From Chitinophagaceae bacterium (GTDB lineage Bacteria > Bacteroidota > Bacteroidia > Chitinophagales > Chitinophagaceae): DNA of 6,366 nt. Below are positions 5,984 to 6,366 of the stretch, in pieces (within the stretch, counting starts at the first letter, position 1; every line of letters begins with the position of its first letter). The notes below the pieces were generated by a model. That model had not been told where the DNA came from and ran no database searches. It was given only the letters and a program-made list of their open reading frames with translations. Position numbers and translations under genes: made by a program. The stretch is taken from contig JANXWM010000014.1 of NCBI GenBank assembly GCA_025351145.1, positions 1 to 6,366 on the forward strand, read 5' to 3'.

Positions 5984-6366
5984 GAAATCAATATTTTTAT
6001 ATCCATAAAATGAAAATATGCTTAGCCCCATAAACAACTATTTTCTACAGCAGGATGAACCGGTAAAAAGTTGTTTGCAATTTTTGAGGGAGCATATACT
6101 AAAACAGTCACCAAACATAACAGAAACCTGGAAGTATGGTATGCCGTTTTACTGCTGTAAGGGAAAAATGTTTTGCTATTTATGGGTGCATAAAAAATAC
6201 CATAAGCCATACCTTGGAATTGTGGAAGGCAGCCGCATTCATCACCAGGACCTGATCATTGAAAAACGTGCAAGAATGAAAATATTTTTAATTGATCCGG
6301 CAGAAGATATCCCAATCAAAAAAATTGACAGCATTTTGAAAGAAGTGTTGGCGCTTTATAAACAGG
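5984..6366 (+). repeat. direct duplication, copy B (GyrI-like tail plus DUF1801 gene, cut by window end)
   Basis: This is the same block as 1720-2102, about 96% identical without indels. It opens with the last nine codons and TGA (6011-6013) of the GyrI-like gene, here reading ISIK in place of IAIK. Nothing upstream of 5984 continues the GyrI-like similarity, so at this copy only a 30-bp scar of the partner gene is left. The block still matches at the last base of the window. Confidence 0.95.
6018..6366 (+). CDS. DUF1801 (YdhG-like) domain protein, copy 2 (partial at window end)
   Basis: The frame is open from the ATG at 6018 to the window edge and encodes 116 residues. By comparison with copy 1, about two codons and the stop are missing. 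It differs from copy 1 at S37T, N48K, L52F and P77Q only. All family landmarks are present: WKYGMPF, CYLWV, PYLGIVEG and EKRARMKIF. Of 14 DNA differences inside the gene, nine are silent. Codons 78-116 are identical at the DNA level, as are codons 1-11. As with copy 1, the start lies 4 nt after a GyrI-like stop codon and has no Shine-Dalgarno sequence. Its function is unknown, as for the family. Confidence 0.9.
   Translation, partial: MLSPINNYFLQQDEPVKSCLQFLREHILKQSPNITETWKYGMPFYCCKGKMFCYLWVHKKYHKPYLGIVEGSRIHHQDLIIEKRARMKIFLIDPAEDIPIKKIDSILKEVLALYKQ

Overview
The window looks like an AT-rich chromosomal stretch of a Bacteroidota bacterium, probably of the Chitinophagaceae type. The main reason is the 1012-residue secreted protein: it ends in a C-terminal sorting tail of the type IX secretion system (T9SS), a system confined to this phylum. 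The absence of Shine-Dalgarno motifs and the A/T-rich leaders before start codons agree with this. The family level is an inference from the general look of the genes.

Layout, left to right. (1) The 3' end of an unrecognised plus-strand gene (2-121). (2) A convergent minus-strand gene (213-1361) for an exported protein of unknown function, with a tandem direct repeat upstream that could be an operator (1452-1488). (3) A decayed remnant of a GyrI-like effector-binding protein (about 1541-1749), with an in-frame stop and a frameshift. It runs straight into an intact DUF1801 gene (1754-2110). (4) A 3.3-kb segment bounded by a pair of inverted repeats of about 57 bp (2158-2214 and 5384-5441). It contains one minus-strand gene (2289-5327) for a T9SS cargo protein with 14 tandem GloVer-type repeats, and that gene's terminator. 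(5) About 540 bp with no convincing gene, apart from a tiny lipoprotein-signal-like ORF (5760-5843). (6) A second, about 96% identical copy of the DUF1801 gene (6018 to the window end), carrying the same last nine codons and stop of the GyrI-like gene in front of it.

The genes do not form an evident pathway. The window reads as a rearranged locus. An ancestral gyrI-like/DUF1801 pair was duplicated, at least 383 bp is shared, and the GyrI-like partner was lost at both copies. An inverted-repeat-bounded block with the T9SS repeat protein now lies between the copies. Nothing here is a CRISPR array, rRNA, tRNA or transposase gene. The best leads are the inverted repeats around the T9SS gene, the DUF1801 duplication with its uneven divergence, and the 14-unit repeat protein, which may fold as two seven-bladed propellers.
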